Notes: a model not told the origin generated them from the letters alone. Counted from the first letter of the stretch, positions 1 to 8,987 are shown. The stretch is DNA of 64,000 nt from RGIG4608 sp045637205 (GCA_045637205.1 JAZTYY010000082.1:22719-86718), one strand, 5' to 3'. Program-made: numbers and translations.

Positions 1-123
1 ACCACTTGGAAGGGCAACGGTCACGTCAAATTTCTCGTTATCAAGCCCACGTATTTGTTCAAGCAGCAATTTACCTGCACCACCTATATTTGTGTCGGTT
101 ATAAAATGAAGTATTTTTATCAT
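1..123 (-). CDS. Glycosyltransferase family 4-like protein, N-terminal fragment
   Basis: Only the first 41 codons lie in the window; the gene runs off the left edge. The leftward ATG at 123-121 has an AGGA ribosome-binding site just upstream. The translation begins MIKILHFITDTNIGGAGKLL and continues with a KFDVTVALPSG-like segment. That is the usual start of GT-B fold, family 4 glycosyltransferases: a beta strand, a glycine loop and a second strand. Such enzymes move a sugar from an activated donor to a glycan or lipid at the cytoplasmic membrane. Donor and acceptor cannot be told from this piece. It is divergent from the regulator at 358. Confidence 0.7.
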   Translation of the reverse strand, partial: MIKILHFITDTNIGGAGKLLLEQIRGLDNEKFDVTVALPSG

Positions 124-219
124 AATTATTCCTGCCTTAAGCTTTGTGTAAGTATGTATTAAGACCTGCCAGCATTTCATGAGCTATCAAAATATTATGT
201 GCAAACTTTTAAAAAAATA

Positions 220-248
220 TTGCAATTGTGTGAAAAATGTGTTATCAT
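220..248 (+). promoter_or_regulatory. Sigma-A promoter of the HTH regulator
   Basis: TTGCAA at 220-225 and TATCAT at 243-248 are separated by 17 bp. TGT just before the -10 gives an extended -10. Transcription would begin near 255, about 100 nt ahead of the ATG at 358, so both palindromes at 260-308 would lie inside the transcribed leader. Confidence 0.55.
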
Positions 249-259
249 AAAACAAGAAA

Positions 260-308
260 GTTCGTTTATACGAACAAAATCAATTGTATATAGTTCGCAA
301 TTGCGAAC
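260..308. promoter_or_regulatory. Twin 16-bp palindromes, candidate operators
   Basis: GTTCGTTTATACGAAC at 260-275 and GTTCGCAATTGCGAAC at 293-308 share the outer GTTCG/CGAAC arms. Their starts are 33 bp apart, about three helical turns. They sit directly downstream of the predicted promoter, where a bound dimer pair would block transcription. Autoregulation by the downstream HTH protein is inferred, not shown. Confidence 0.55.
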
Positions 309-357
309 CAAATGCAGGGCTGAAAACTCGATTTTTTACGATATTTTGGAGGTGTAT

Positions 358-1581
358 ATGAATTATATTTCCGTAAAAGAGGCGTCGGCTAAATGGGGAG
401 TAACTCCAAGACGCGTGCAAATATTGTGTAGCAAAAATGAAATTAAGGGAGCAAGTAGATTTGGCAAGAGCTGGATGATTCCTGAGTCAGCAGTTCTTCC
501 AAGCTCGGCAAAAAAGGGTGAGGAGCCACATTTACCAATGCCGCGAAAGAGTCCATTTTTAGATATGACCGACCTTTATAATAGGGTTGGTGGAGCTGAT
601 GATTGTGCTGAAATGCTTATAAATAACCCTGAGGCTTATGCACTTTTCAAGGCGCAAATTGCTTATAGAAGGGGAGAGATTGCGCAGGTTTATAAGTACG
701 CGCGTTATTTTCTTGACTCACATTCGGGCTTTTATGCAATACTTGGCGCAGGCATGCTTTTGGCATCAGTTGCCATTTGGAGTGGGGATAAAAATATTTG
801 GTATGAGGCAAAGAAGCACATTTGTGAAGCGCCCTGCAAGACTGAGCAGGAGAGGGATATTATTTCACTTACACTTGCAGTAATTGACAGCTCAATTTAT
901 GATAACAAAGACTATCCCGAGTGGTTTACAGTAGGTAATTTTGAAAAATTACCACCCGAATCCCACCCCGTAGCAAAGGTTTTTTACGTTAAACAAATGT
1001 CCATTTCAGCATTTGAGGTTGCTTTGCGAGAAAACAAGAGTCCCGATATGCAGGGACTTACTATGATGAGGATGATGCCAAGGGTTATTGAGCCCCTTAT
1101 AAGCCAAGCGGTGGTTGATAAAACGGTAATTCCGGAGATATATCTTCGATTAAGCTGTGCAGTTTCATACCACAACACAGGTGATGATGAGCGAGCAATT
1201 CATCATATAGACAGGGCAATTGCACTTGCTTTACCCGATAAGCTGTACGGCATTCTTACGGAGTACGTTCGTCATTTCGGTGGCTTGCTTGAGGAGAGAA
1301 TTGAAATTGTGGATCAAGATGCTGCCGAAAGAATTAAAGAGATGAGCTCAGTATACACTAAGAATTGGGCAAAGCTTGCATCTCAAATCAGAAACAAGCC
1401 CATTGCAACAAACTTGACTCCCAAGGAGCACAAAATTGCAAAGCTTTCGGCATTCGGCTTCTCAACGAAGGATATTGCATCGCTTCTTTTGGTGTCAGAA
1501 TCAACCGTTAAGCAAACCATTGCTCGAATCATAAATAAGACGGGAATTCAAGATAAGGACGAAATTTATACTATACTTTAA
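358..1581 (+). CDS. Transcriptional regulator with MerR-like N-terminal and LuxR-type C-terminal HTH
   Basis: 407 residues. The start at 358 is chosen for the GGAGG at about 8 nt; the longer open frame upstream runs through the promoter and palindromes. Residues 1-45 (YISVKEASAKWGVTPRRVQ, then GKSWMIP) look like a MerR/excisionase-type winged helix. The middle 270 residues are helical and TPR-like. The last 65 (LTPKEHKIAKLSAFGFSTKD, then VSESTVKQTIARIINKTGI) form a LuxR/GerE-type helix-turn-helix. No kinase or receiver domain is seen, so the ligand is unknown. It is probably a DNA-binding regulator acting on its own promoter and perhaps on the surface protein at 1813. Confidence 0.75.
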   Translation: MNYISVKEASAKWGVTPRRVQILCSKNEIKGASRFGKSWMIPESAVLPSSAKKGEEPHLPMPRKSPFLDMTDLYNRVGGADDCAEMLINNPEAYALFKAQIAYRRGEIAQVYKYARYFLDSHSGFYAILGAGMLLASVAIWSGDKNIWYEAKKHICEAPCKTEQERDIISLTLAVIDSSIYDNKDYPEWFTVGNFEKLPPESHPVAKVFYVKQMSISAFEVALRENKSPDMQGLTMMRMMPRVIEPLISQAVVDKTVIPEIYLRLSCAVSYHNTGDDERAIHHIDRAIALALPDKLYGILTEYVRHFGGLLEERIEIVDQDAAERIKEMSSVYTKNWAKLASQIRNKPIATNLTPKEHKIAKLSAFGFSTKDIASLLLVSESTVKQTIARIINKTGIQDKDEIYTIL

Positions 1582-1657
1582 TTGTCCGAAAACGACCATA
1601 AAAAGACAAAAAAATATGTCTAAAAAAGACCTTTTTGGATGTGTACAAGAAAAAAAT

Positions 1658-1705
1658 AATCTGCTATACTTTTCTTATCGAAGAAAGCTATGGCAGATTT
1701 TTTAT
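1658..1705 (+). terminator. Rho-independent terminator after the regulator
   Basis: AATCTGC at 1658-1664 pairs with GCAGATT at 1693-1699. The stem is extended by a second pairing (CTTTTCTT with AAGAAAG) and is followed by a T run. Confidence 0.7.
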
Positions 1706-1812
1706 TTGTAAAGGGGAGCCTCCTTGAAGAATTAATGGTATTTGTTATTGAAATATGACGCCTTAGTCTTTTAGTTAAATTAGTAAAAACATGCAAAAAG
1801 GAGAAACAAATT

Positions 1813-4800
1813 ATGAAAACAAACAAAATGAGGATTGTGAGCTTTATACTTACTTTCGTATTGCTCATAAACGTGCTTGGCATTGTGCCATTTACAGTTG
1901 GTGCAACTGAAATAGAGCACAGCCACGAATCCGCGCTTGAAGATAGGGAATACTTGACTCTTCCCGAATTTGAGTTTCCAAGTGAAACTTATTTGGATTT
2001 TTCGGATTTTGATATTCCAACTGATGAAATTCAAGCGCTTTTCCCCGAAACGATAGAAATTAAATACGAAAACGGTATTTATTACGTTGAGGACATTGGA
2101 GCAGAGAGCGTTTATTTGATTTCAACATATGATTATCATACTAATACCAACGCTACGTATGATAACGGTTATTGGATGTTTGAGGTTTCAGAGGAACAAG
2201 CAACAGAGACAATTCACGCGTATTTTTCGGGTGTGGACGGTTGGGACATCACATACTATGATGGCGAAAGAAGCTCGTATATCGAAATTGAATCTGATGA
2301 CGGAGACCAAATGCTTAGTCTTCAATTTGAGGTCGACGGAAGTATATACTGTAATATTTCATACGTGCTCCCCGGTAATGTACTAGTCAATAGCCATTAT
2401 TTTAATGGTGAAGCTTATGATCACAGTCTTACCACTTGGTTAAACGGTGAGAACTTTCAAATGAATTATAACATTGATGGAAGTGCGAAATATTTTGAAT
2501 ATTACTGTACTGAAAGTGGCTATTTGTATCTTTTAGAACAGGGTTGGTCATCAAGCTACGCGGAATACGTGCCTTGTGATCCTCCTGAGGGGCGTGAGGA
2601 TTGGACTCTTGATAGATTAGTTGATATTATTCCTCACGATATTGAGGGAAACTATGTTGTCCCCGTTATTGAAAGCATGTCGGTTGTAGTGGACGGAGTT
2701 GAATACCAAGAGGGAATTGTTCCAATCTATAGGGATAGTATAGTTGAAGTAAAGGTTTACGGAAATAATTTACATAGAGCCTCCCATAGATATGGAGTGC
2801 AATTATCCTATATTGCATTTGATATGGACTATGCAACGACTTGGTATATAAATGAGTCCGCTGATATTGCAACAAAGTTGATTGATCCTAGCTACTATTC
2901 ATATTTTTATGAATGGTCCACGGTTGAATATTTTGAAGATGGTAATTCAACTGACACGAATCTCTTTCTTAGTTTTCTTAATTGCAGAGAACACGATAGA
3001 AGTGGTGAGCAGACCTGTAACGGATATTATTGCTCATACTGTGAAGAATACTTCGGTGAGTCAAATGACAATCACAACTTAGATACGAAGCAAACCTGTT
3101 TAGGTTATTGGTGCAAGGATTGTCTTACATGGCAGGGAGAGGCTGCAAATGAGCATACAGGACTTAGTGATAAGCCAAGCTGTTGTGGATACTATTGCTC
3201 TGATTGTAATACGTTTATAGGCGACGAAATAGGCGACCACGTAGATGAAAATAATGACACAAAAATCAATGTATGTGATTATTGTGAGGAATACATTGGC
3301 TCAGAATCCATTATTTTAGGTGAAAATATCGTTTCTGGTGTTGAATCTTCATGGGTATATATGAGCTTCGTTGCAACGGAAAGTGAAGTATATACTATTT
3401 ATTCCACAGGTGACAACGATCCTGCAATTGAAATATATGATGAAAATATGACTACTTTAAAGTCAAATGATGATATTTCTGATACTGAATATAATTTCTT
3501 AGTTAATTGTTATTTTGAGGAAGGCAAAACCTATTATTTGGCATTTTATGCTTTCGGTCACGATTTTGATATTAACATAACTGTTGCAAGACATACTCAC
3601 GAGGGCACGGAGACTGACTGCCGTGGCACCTATTGTATACATTGTGAATATTATTTTGGAGATCCTGATACAAGCATTCATCATGATGGCAACGACAGCA
3701 ATATAAATCTTTGTGATTACTGTAACACATATCTTTTGGATTCTGACATAGATATTGGTGTCACTGAAATTTCCGCAAACAGTCACTCTCTTATTTTCTA
3801 TCGTATAATTCCCGAGGAAAGTGGTACTTATACAATTTACTCAACCTCTAATTCCGACCCCTTACTTTATTTGTATAATGACGTTCTTCTTGAAATGGAA
3901 TATTCGGATGACGTGAATGACTATGATTTCTATATGACTTGTGAACTTGAAGCAGGAAAAACCTATTATTTGTGTTTCTACGATTATGATGCTCCTGCTT
4001 CGTATACGGTAACTATAGAATTTCACAAGCACGAATTTGACCTTTTTACATGTTTGGGGTATGTATGTGGATGTGGCTATGTTGATGAGGAACCAAATGA
4101 TAATCACAAATTAATCGGTGAGATTACTTGTATTGGATATGAGTGTGAGTATTGTGGAGAATTCTTTGGTGAAGTTGATCCCGATGCACACATTTGGTAT
4201 TACGGCTATTGCTCTTACCACGTGGACGTAGAATTTCCCGAGGACGTTGCTTGTGAGCACTCCTGGTATGAGGGAGATTGTATTATTTGTGGTGAAGAGC
4301 ACGATTGTGCTTCGGAAGATTTTGATGAATACGGCTTTTGCGTAATTTGTAACGAAGACGCAGGATTTATAGTTACAACAAATGGTGTAAGCCGATATTA
4401 CAAGGGCTTTACAGCTGCACTTGCAGCAGCCGTTGACGGCAGTGTTCTTACCTTGCTTGAAAATCGCATAACTTCAAGTGTTTATGATATTCATAAGGAT
4501 ATAGTTTTTGATGCCAACGGATTTAGATTCCGAACACGTGACGGTGGAGCGCTTAACGTTTACGCAAACGTGATTTTTGTGGGTTCAAGCTTTGGAGTAT
4601 TTGATTGTACTATTAACGTATACGAGAAATGCAATTTTATTAACGGTGAATATTCGGAAATCAATCTTTACAATGGTTTGAAATATTCAGATGTTATTTA
4701 CGCTTGCTCATACGCCAATATGTATGATTATATTAAAGACACTTTTATCAATCTTAATTCTATACAGATGGATGCAAAAGACGATATTGGTGCATTTGTT

Positions 4801-5133
4801 CTCTATAACGATGACCCACATCACGTTTGGAAAGTTGATGTAGAGAGTGCTACTTGTACTGAAAATACAGTTGAAACAACCTATTGCATTTACTGTGCTG
4901 AGGTTACCGAAATTAACGAGCTTGAGGACTCTGCAACAGGGCATCGCTTTGCTGGTAATTACAACGAGGGAACTAAATCCTGTGTTAATTGTGGTTTGAC
5001 TGAGTATTCAAAGATCTATAGCGGTGATATAGGAAAAGAGCTTGGTGCTCAAATTGTAAACTATGCTTATGACTTTTTAAAGAATTTGATTTCTGAATTT
5101 ATAGGGGATAAACTTGAATTTCTTTATGAATAG
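1813..5133 (+). CDS. Large secreted protein with Cys-cluster modules and PPC-like domains
   Basis: 1106 residues; AGGAG lies 8-9 nt before the ATG. A signal peptide (about residues 1-31, ending FTVGA) predicts export. Residues 35-390 are an unassigned, Asp/Glu/Tyr-rich region. Cys modules of the form C-x4-C-x2-C followed by G-E/D and a distal His recur at about 401-480, 602-640, 745-850 and 1014-1062, and may bind metal. Two segments (about 497-595 and 642-737), with YTIYSTGDNDPAIEIYD and EGKTYYLAFY-like motifs, resemble pre-peptidase C-terminal (PPC) beta-sandwich domains. No peptidase, sortase signal or S-layer domain is visible, so anchoring is unclear. An extracellular binding role is inferred. 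Confidence 0.6.
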   Translation: MKTNKMRIVSFILTFVLLINVLGIVPFTVGATEIEHSHESALEDREYLTLPEFEFPSETYLDFSDFDIPTDEIQALFPETIEIKYENGIYYVEDIGAESVYLISTYDYHTNTNATYDNGYWMFEVSEEQATETIHAYFSGVDGWDITYYDGERSSYIEIESDDGDQMLSLQFEVDGSIYCNISYVLPGNVLVNSHYFNGEAYDHSLTTWLNGENFQMNYNIDGSAKYFEYYCTESGYLYLLEQGWSSSYAEYVPCDPPEGREDWTLDRLVDIIPHDIEGNYVVPVIESMSVVVDGVEYQEGIVPIYRDSIVEVKVYGNNLHRASHRYGVQLSYIAFDMDYATTWYINESADIATKLIDPSYYSYFYEWSTVEYFEDGNSTDTNLFLSFLNCREHDRSGEQTCNGYYCSYCEEYFGESNDNHNLDTKQTCLGYWCKDCLTWQGEAANEHTGLSDKPSCCGYYCSDCNTFIGDEIGDHVDENNDTKINVCDYCEEYIGSESIILGENIVSGVESSWVYMSFVATESEVYTIYSTGDNDPAIEIYDENMTTLKSNDDISDTEYNFLVNCYFEEGKTYYLAFYAFGHDFDINITVARHTHEGTETDCRGTYCIHCEYYFGDPDTSIHHDGNDSNINLCDYCNTYLLDSDIDIGVTEISANSHSLIFYRIIPEESGTYTIYSTSNSDPLLYLYNDVLLEMEYSDDVNDYDFYMTCELEAGKTYYLCFYDYDAPASYTVTIEFHKHEFDLFTCLGYVCGCGYVDEEPNDNHKLIGEITCIGYECEYCGEFFGEVDPDAHIWYYGYCSYHVDVEFPEDVACEHSWYEGDCIICGEEHDCASEDFDEYGFCVICNEDAGFIVTTNGVSRYYKGFTAALAAAVDGSVLTLLENRITSSVYDIHKDIVFDANGFRFRTRDGGALNVYANVIFVGSSFGVFDCTINVYEKCNFINGEYSEINLYNGLKYSDVIYACSYANMYDYIKDTFINLNSIQMDAKDDIGAFVLYNDDPHHVWKVDVESATCTENTVETTYCIYCAEVTEINELEDSATGHRFAGNYNEGTKSCVNCGLTEYSKIYSGDIGKELGAQIVNYAYDFLKNLISEFIGDKLEFLYE

Positions 5134-5162
5134 AACAAAATAACTTAACGAACATTTTCCTT

Positions 5163-5203
5163 GCGGGGAGGTTTCTTTAATAATTTGTTTTCCTCCTCCC
5201 CGC
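5163..5203 (+). terminator. GC-rich hairpin after the 1106-residue protein
   Basis: GCGGGGAGG at 5163-5171 pairs with CCTCCCCGC at 5195-5203, followed by ATCTTTTTC. It is the first of two hairpins in tandem. Confidence 0.7.
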
Positions 5204-5217
5204 ATCTTTTTCATATA

Positions 5218-5262
5218 CCTTTCCCCCTTACGTTAATTCGTGAGGGGGGAGGTTTTTATTTT
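5218..5262 (+). terminator. Second tandem terminator
   Basis: An arm containing CCCCCTTACG pairs across a TTAATT loop with CGTGAGGGGG, followed by TTTTTATTTT. It insulates galK from read-through. Confidence 0.75.
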
Positions 5263-5276
5263 CGTTTAAAAATGTC

Positions 5277-5305
5277 TTGATATTATTAAAGATTAGTGAT
5301 ATAAT
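5277..5305 (+). promoter_or_regulatory. Sigma-A promoter of galK-walJ-rlmH
   Basis: TTGATA at 5277-5282 and TATAAT at 5300-5305 with a 17-bp spacer and TGA before the -10. It overlaps the 5' extension of the galK frame, which argues against any galK start upstream of 5349. Confidence 0.75.
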
Positions 5306-5348
5306 TAAAATGACTTATTATGCGATTTCTTTTTTGAGGAGGTTAAAA

Positions 5349-6632
5349 ATGAAGCTTAATGAACTCAAAAATTCAATAAATAACGGTGAATTTGATTCTA
5401 AATTTGTGTCTCTTTACGATGCATCTGTAGTTGATGTTCAAAGGGAGAGATACGTTTCTGCATTGAATAGCTTTGCTTTACTTTTCGGTGAGGACAGGGA
5501 TGTAAATATCTACTCTGTTTCGGGAAGAAGTGAGCTTGCAGGTAACCACACCGACCACAATCACGGCAAGGTTATTGCGGCATCCATAAATCTTGATATA
5601 ATTGCAGTTGCCTCTAAGAACGGTACAACAACAATCAACCTTAAAAGTGACGGCTTTAAAAAGCTTTCAATAGATTACACGGAATACAATAAGCCCAATG
5701 AAAGACATTTTGGAACAAGCGCTTCTCTTATTGCGGGAATGGCTAACGGCTTTCTTTCAAATGGTCATAACGTGGGGGGCTTTGATGCATATTGCACTTC
5801 AAATGTACTGCGTGGATCCGGTCTCTCATCAAGTGCCGCATTTGAGGATATGATTGGAAATATTCTCAATCACGAATTCAATCAAGGCTCAGTTTCAAGC
5901 GTTGAAATTGCACAGCTTTCACAGTATGCTGAGAACGTGTATTTTGGTAAACCCTGTGGACTTATGGATCAGGTTGCATGTGCTTACGGTGGCATGGTTT
6001 CAATTGATTTTGAGGATACAAAAAAACCTAAAATTGAGAAGATAGATTTTGATTTAAGTAAGGCAGGATATAATCTTTGCATCGTTGATACGGGTGGAAA
6101 TCATGCTGATTTGACTGATGATTATGCTTCCGTACCTGCCGAAATGAAGGCAGTTGCAAACATTTTGGGCAAATCAGTTCTTCGCGAGTGTAATAGAGGT
6201 GACGTTATTGCGCATACTACTGAAATTCGAGAAAAATGCGGTGACCGTGCGCTTATGCGAGCAATTCATTTTTTTGATGAAAACGATCGCGTTGATGCCA
6301 TGAAAAATTCTTTAGCAAACGGTGATTTGAATGCCTATTTTGTCGACGTTTTGGCGTCAGGAAAATCATCATTTTGCTATTTGCAAAACGTATATACAAC
6401 AAAAAATGTTGCCGAGCAGGGGCTCTCGTTGGCGCTTTGCTTGACCGAAGGATTTTTGCGCGATAGAGAAGGGGCCTTCCGTGTTCACGGAGGTGGCTTT
6501 GCCGGAACGATTCAAGCATATGTTAAGGAAAGCGATGCAAACGATTATCGCGCCTTGATGAATTCAGTGTTTGGTGAGGGAGCATGCTATATTCTTCGCG
6601 TAAGACCTGACGGCGCAATAAAGGTGAACTAA
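5349..6632 (+). CDS. galK: Galactokinase (GHMP family)
   Basis: 427 residues. GAGGAGG lies 6-7 nt before the ATG at 5349. It phosphorylates galactose to galactose-1-phosphate with ATP, first step of the Leloir pathway in the cytoplasm. The galactokinase signature appears as GRSELAGNHTDHNHG at about residues 59-73, a variant common in Firmicutes, and the GHMP ATP-binding loop is RGSGLSSSAAFE near 155-166. GKPCGLMDQVACAYGG follows, and a C-terminal GHMP segment contains FRVHGGGFAGT. galT and galE are not nearby. The stop codon overlaps the walJ ATG by one base. A related sugar kinase activity is possible. Confidence 0.88.
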   Translation: MKLNELKNSINNGEFDSKFVSLYDASVVDVQRERYVSALNSFALLFGEDRDVNIYSVSGRSELAGNHTDHNHGKVIAASINLDIIAVASKNGTTTINLKSDGFKKLSIDYTEYNKPNERHFGTSASLIAGMANGFLSNGHNVGGFDAYCTSNVLRGSGLSSSAAFEDMIGNILNHEFNQGSVSSVEIAQLSQYAENVYFGKPCGLMDQVACAYGGMVSIDFEDTKKPKIEKIDFDLSKAGYNLCIVDTGGNHADLTDDYASVPAEMKAVANILGKSVLRECNRGDVIAHTTEIREKCGDRALMRAIHFFDENDRVDAMKNSLANGDLNAYFVDVLASGKSSFCYLQNVYTTKNVAEQGLSLALCLTEGFLRDREGAFRVHGGGFAGTIQAYVKESDANDYRALMNSVFGEGACYILRVRPDGAIKVN

Positions 6633-7408
6633 TGGAAAATAATTATTCAATAACAGCGCTCTATTCAGGCTCGAAGGGAAATTCGGTGCTAATTGAGAGC
6701 GCAAAAGCAAAAATTTTAATAGATGCAGGCAAGAGTGCGCGTGCGCTTTGTACGGCTCTTTCTGAGGTTGGCACAAGTATTGATGAAATAGATGCCATCT
6801 TTATAACACACGAGCATCGCGACCACGTTTCAGCACTTGAGATTCTTTTAAAGCATCACAAAATACCCGTGCATATTGTAGAAGCAAGTGCCCAAAAGAT
6901 GATTTCAAAGGGTCTTGTTGATTTTGATGAAGTCGTTTGTTTACATACTCCCATATTTTCAGTTGAAATTGAGGATATGACTATTAAGAGCTTTCCAACT
7001 CCTCATGATAGTGAATGTTCAGTTGGATATACCATAAAAATCGGTGATAAGACCATCGGATATGCCACCGATATTGGCTTTGTATCTGATGAAATAAAGA
7101 ATGCACTCACAGGCTGTGAAAGTGTGGTAATTGAGTGTAATCACGATATAGAAAAGCTTATGAACGGTCCTTATCCGTACGATTTGAAGCTTAGAATCAA
7201 ATCTAATAAGGGGCACCTTTCAAATATCGATTGTTCAAGCTTTGTAAGTGATCTTTGCTTTGTGGGAACAAAAAACGTGTTGCTTGCCCATCTTAGTGAG
7301 GAAAATAACGAGATTGACCTTGCTTTTGACGAGGTTTGGAGTGCAATTGCGGACGATTCAATCAATCTAAAGGTCGCTGAGCAAAATAGAGCTGTAAAGT
7401 TGGTGTAG
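6632..7408 (+). CDS. walJ: WalJ/YycJ-type MBL-fold metallohydrolase
   Basis: 258 residues, starting within the galK stop (TAATG). The metallo-beta-lactamase motif HEHRDH at residues 60-65 supplies zinc ligands, and further His/Asp ligands follow (TPHDSECSVGY, GYATDIG). The protein belongs to the cytoplasmic YycJ/WalJ family, thought to act as a nuclease and linked in Bacillus to the WalRK cell-wall system. No walRK genes are near here. The gene is directly followed by rlmH, a frequent arrangement in Firmicutes. The substrate cannot be read from the sequence. Confidence 0.82.
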   Translation: MENNYSITALYSGSKGNSVLIESAKAKILIDAGKSARALCTALSEVGTSIDEIDAIFITHEHRDHVSALEILLKHHKIPVHIVEASAQKMISKGLVDFDEVVCLHTPIFSVEIEDMTIKSFPTPHDSECSVGYTIKIGDKTIGYATDIGFVSDEIKNALTGCESVVIECNHDIEKLMNGPYPYDLKLRIKSNKGHLSNIDCSSFVSDLCFVGTKNVLLAHLSEENNEIDLAFDEVWSAIADDSINLKVAEQNRAVKLV

Positions 7409-7411
7409 CAT

Positions 7412-7891
7412 ATGTTAAACGTTAAAATATACGTCACGGGAACACTCAAGGAACAATACTATAAAGACGCGATTGCCGAATATAAAAAGCGCCTTAACGC
7501 GTATTGTAAGCTTGAAATAATTGAATATAAGGAGTATAAACTCCCCGATGAGCCATCTCAAAAGCAAATTGAACAGGCGCTTATATCCGAGGGGCAAAAA
7601 ATTCTTGCGGATATATCTCCAAGAGCATATAAAATTGCGATGTGCGTTGAGGGAAAACAGCTTTCAAGTGAGGAATTTGCTGAAAAGCTTGATTCAATTG
7701 CTTCTACACACGGGGAGGTAGCGCTCATTATAGGAAGCTCTTTTGGACTTTCAGAGGAGCTTAAGCGCGCGTGCGATTTTCGTATGTCGGTTTCAAAAAT
7801 GACGCTTACCCATCAAATGCTCCGCGTGTGGCTTGTGGAGATAATCTATAGATGCCTTAGCATTACACACGGCGGAAAATATCACAAATAA
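7412..7891 (+). CDS. rlmH: 23S rRNA pseudouridine-1915 N3-methyltransferase RlmH
   Basis: 159 residues, the normal family length. RlmH is a SPOUT methyltransferase that methylates pseudouridine 1915 in helix 69 of 23S rRNA using S-adenosylmethionine, acting on assembled 70S ribosomes. The SAM-binding trefoil-knot sequence is seen as VALIIGSSFGLSEE, followed by SVSKMTLTHQMLRVWLVEII and the invariant C-terminal HGGKYHK. It is 3 nt from walJ and 14 nt from the acetyltransferase, so it is co-transcribed. Confidence 0.95.
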   Translation: MLNVKIYVTGTLKEQYYKDAIAEYKKRLNAYCKLEIIEYKEYKLPDEPSQKQIEQALISEGQKILADISPRAYKIAMCVEGKQLSSEEFAEKLDSIASTHGEVALIIGSSFGLSEELKRACDFRMSVSKMTLTHQMLRVWLVEIIYRCLSITHGGKYHK

Positions 7892-7905
7892 GACGAGGAA
7901 ATATT

Positions 7906-8487
7906 ATGGTAATCGAAACAAAAAGACTTGTTTTAAGAGAATATAGACAAGAGGATTTTGAGGACCTGTGCTCTATAATTACCGATGCTGAAACAATGAA
8001 ATATTATGTTCGTCCATATGATGAGAGAGGAGTTCAGCGCTGGCTTGATTGGTGTATCGGAAGCTATAGGGATAACGGCTTTGGACTTTGGGCTATGGAG
8101 CTTAAGGAAAGCGGTGAATTCATTGGCGATTGTGGAATTTCCCTTCAAAAAATAGACGGTGAGATTTTGCCCGAAATTGGTTATCATATCAACAAAAAGC
8201 ATTGGAGAAACGGATACGGTAAGGAAGCCGCCGCTGCCGTGCGCGATTGGTTGTTTAATAATACCGAATATGAGCGCGCGTATTCATATATGAATAAGGA
8301 GAACGTGGCATCCTATTCCACTGCTGCCTCAATTGGAATGAAGAAGATTAAGGAATACAACGACGGTGAAGAGGATTTGTTTGTATATTCCATTTCACGA
8401 GAAGAATGGCAAATTTTGAAAAATAAGGAGAAGGCGATGAATACATTTGGATGCAATTTTCAGCAGAAAATCAACAAGAGCATATAA
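7906..8487 (+). CDS. RimJ/RimL-type GNAT acetyltransferase
   Basis: 193 residues as read. The start follows GAGGAAAT. The sequence has the RimJ/RimL pattern: IETKRLVLREYRQEDFEDL at the N-terminus, LWAMELKESGEFIGDCGI, the acetyl-CoA loop HWRNGYGKEAA, and ASYSTAASIGMKKI near the end. It probably transfers acetyl from acetyl-CoA to an amine, perhaps a protein N-terminus; the substrate is unknown. The last residues, after EEWQILKNKEK, look unlike the family and overlap the nitroreductase start by 41 nt, so a frameshift near 8420-8448 may have altered the true end. Confidence 0.8.
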   Translation: MVIETKRLVLREYRQEDFEDLCSIITDAETMKYYVRPYDERGVQRWLDWCIGSYRDNGFGLWAMELKESGEFIGDCGISLQKIDGEILPEIGYHINKKHWRNGYGKEAAAAVRDWLFNNTEYERAYSYMNKENVASYSTAASIGMKKIKEYNDGEEDLFVYSISREEWQILKNKEKAMNTFGCNFQQKINKSI

Positions 8488-8962
8488 AAACGAGCAAATT
8501 TCAGAGGAGAGCTTGCAAACCATTTTGAAGGCAGGAGCTTCGGCGCCAATCGGAATGGGTAGATATGACACCTTGCATATGACTGTAATTCAAAACGATG
8601 AATTGCTTGTCAAAATTTTTGATGAGGCTGAGGATGTTATGTTCAAGGCAACCGGCATGCGCAAAAATATGAACTTTGGTGCAAAGACTGTTGTACTTGT
8701 TTCTTCAATGCCTGCCTATAGAGAGGGAATTGATTATGCACATGCGGGATTTGTGATTGAGAATATGGTAATTGCCGCAACCTCACTTGGCATTGACAGT
8801 GTAGTTTTGGGTGGACCCATCTCCGCAATTACGGGCAGTGAGGAGATAATGCAAGCACTCAGCGTGCCAAATGGCTTTACACCCTTGCTTGCAGTTGCTT
8901 TTGGATACGGTGTTGAAGATGCACCTGCTAAAGAGCACACAATTACAGTAAATAGAGTGTAA
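8447..8962 (+). CDS. Nitroreductase-family flavoprotein
   Basis: 171 residues from a TTG at 8447. The fold is recognised from DAIFSRKSTRAYKNEQISEE and KAGASAPIGM at the N-terminus (FMN contacts) and from AHAGFVIENMVIAATSLGIDSVVLGGP in the middle. Members use FMN and NAD(P)H to reduce nitro groups or quinones. The start is doubtful: an ATG at 8437 lies at ideal distance from AAGGAG but is out of frame by one base, and removing one T from the TTT at 8446-8448 would give a natural MNTLDAIFSRK start. The gene is followed by a strong terminator. Confidence 0.82.
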   Translation: MDAIFSRKSTRAYKNEQISEESLQTILKAGASAPIGMGRYDTLHMTVIQNDELLVKIFDEAEDVMFKATGMRKNMNFGAKTVVLVSSMPAYREGIDYAHAGFVIENMVIAATSLGIDSVVLGGPISAITGSEEIMQALSVPNGFTPLLAVAFGYGVEDAPAKEHTITVNRV

Positions 8963-8987
8963 TTTTACGGTTATTATTATATAAGAA

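Noticed and set aside
260..308. LexA/SOS operator
   Set aside because: The half-sites are GTTCG...CGAAC, the inverse order of the Firmicutes LexA box.
199..357. 53-codon extension of the first regulator
   Set aside because: It covers the promoter and both palindromes, and the domain match begins at the ATG at 358, which has a strong ribosome-binding site.
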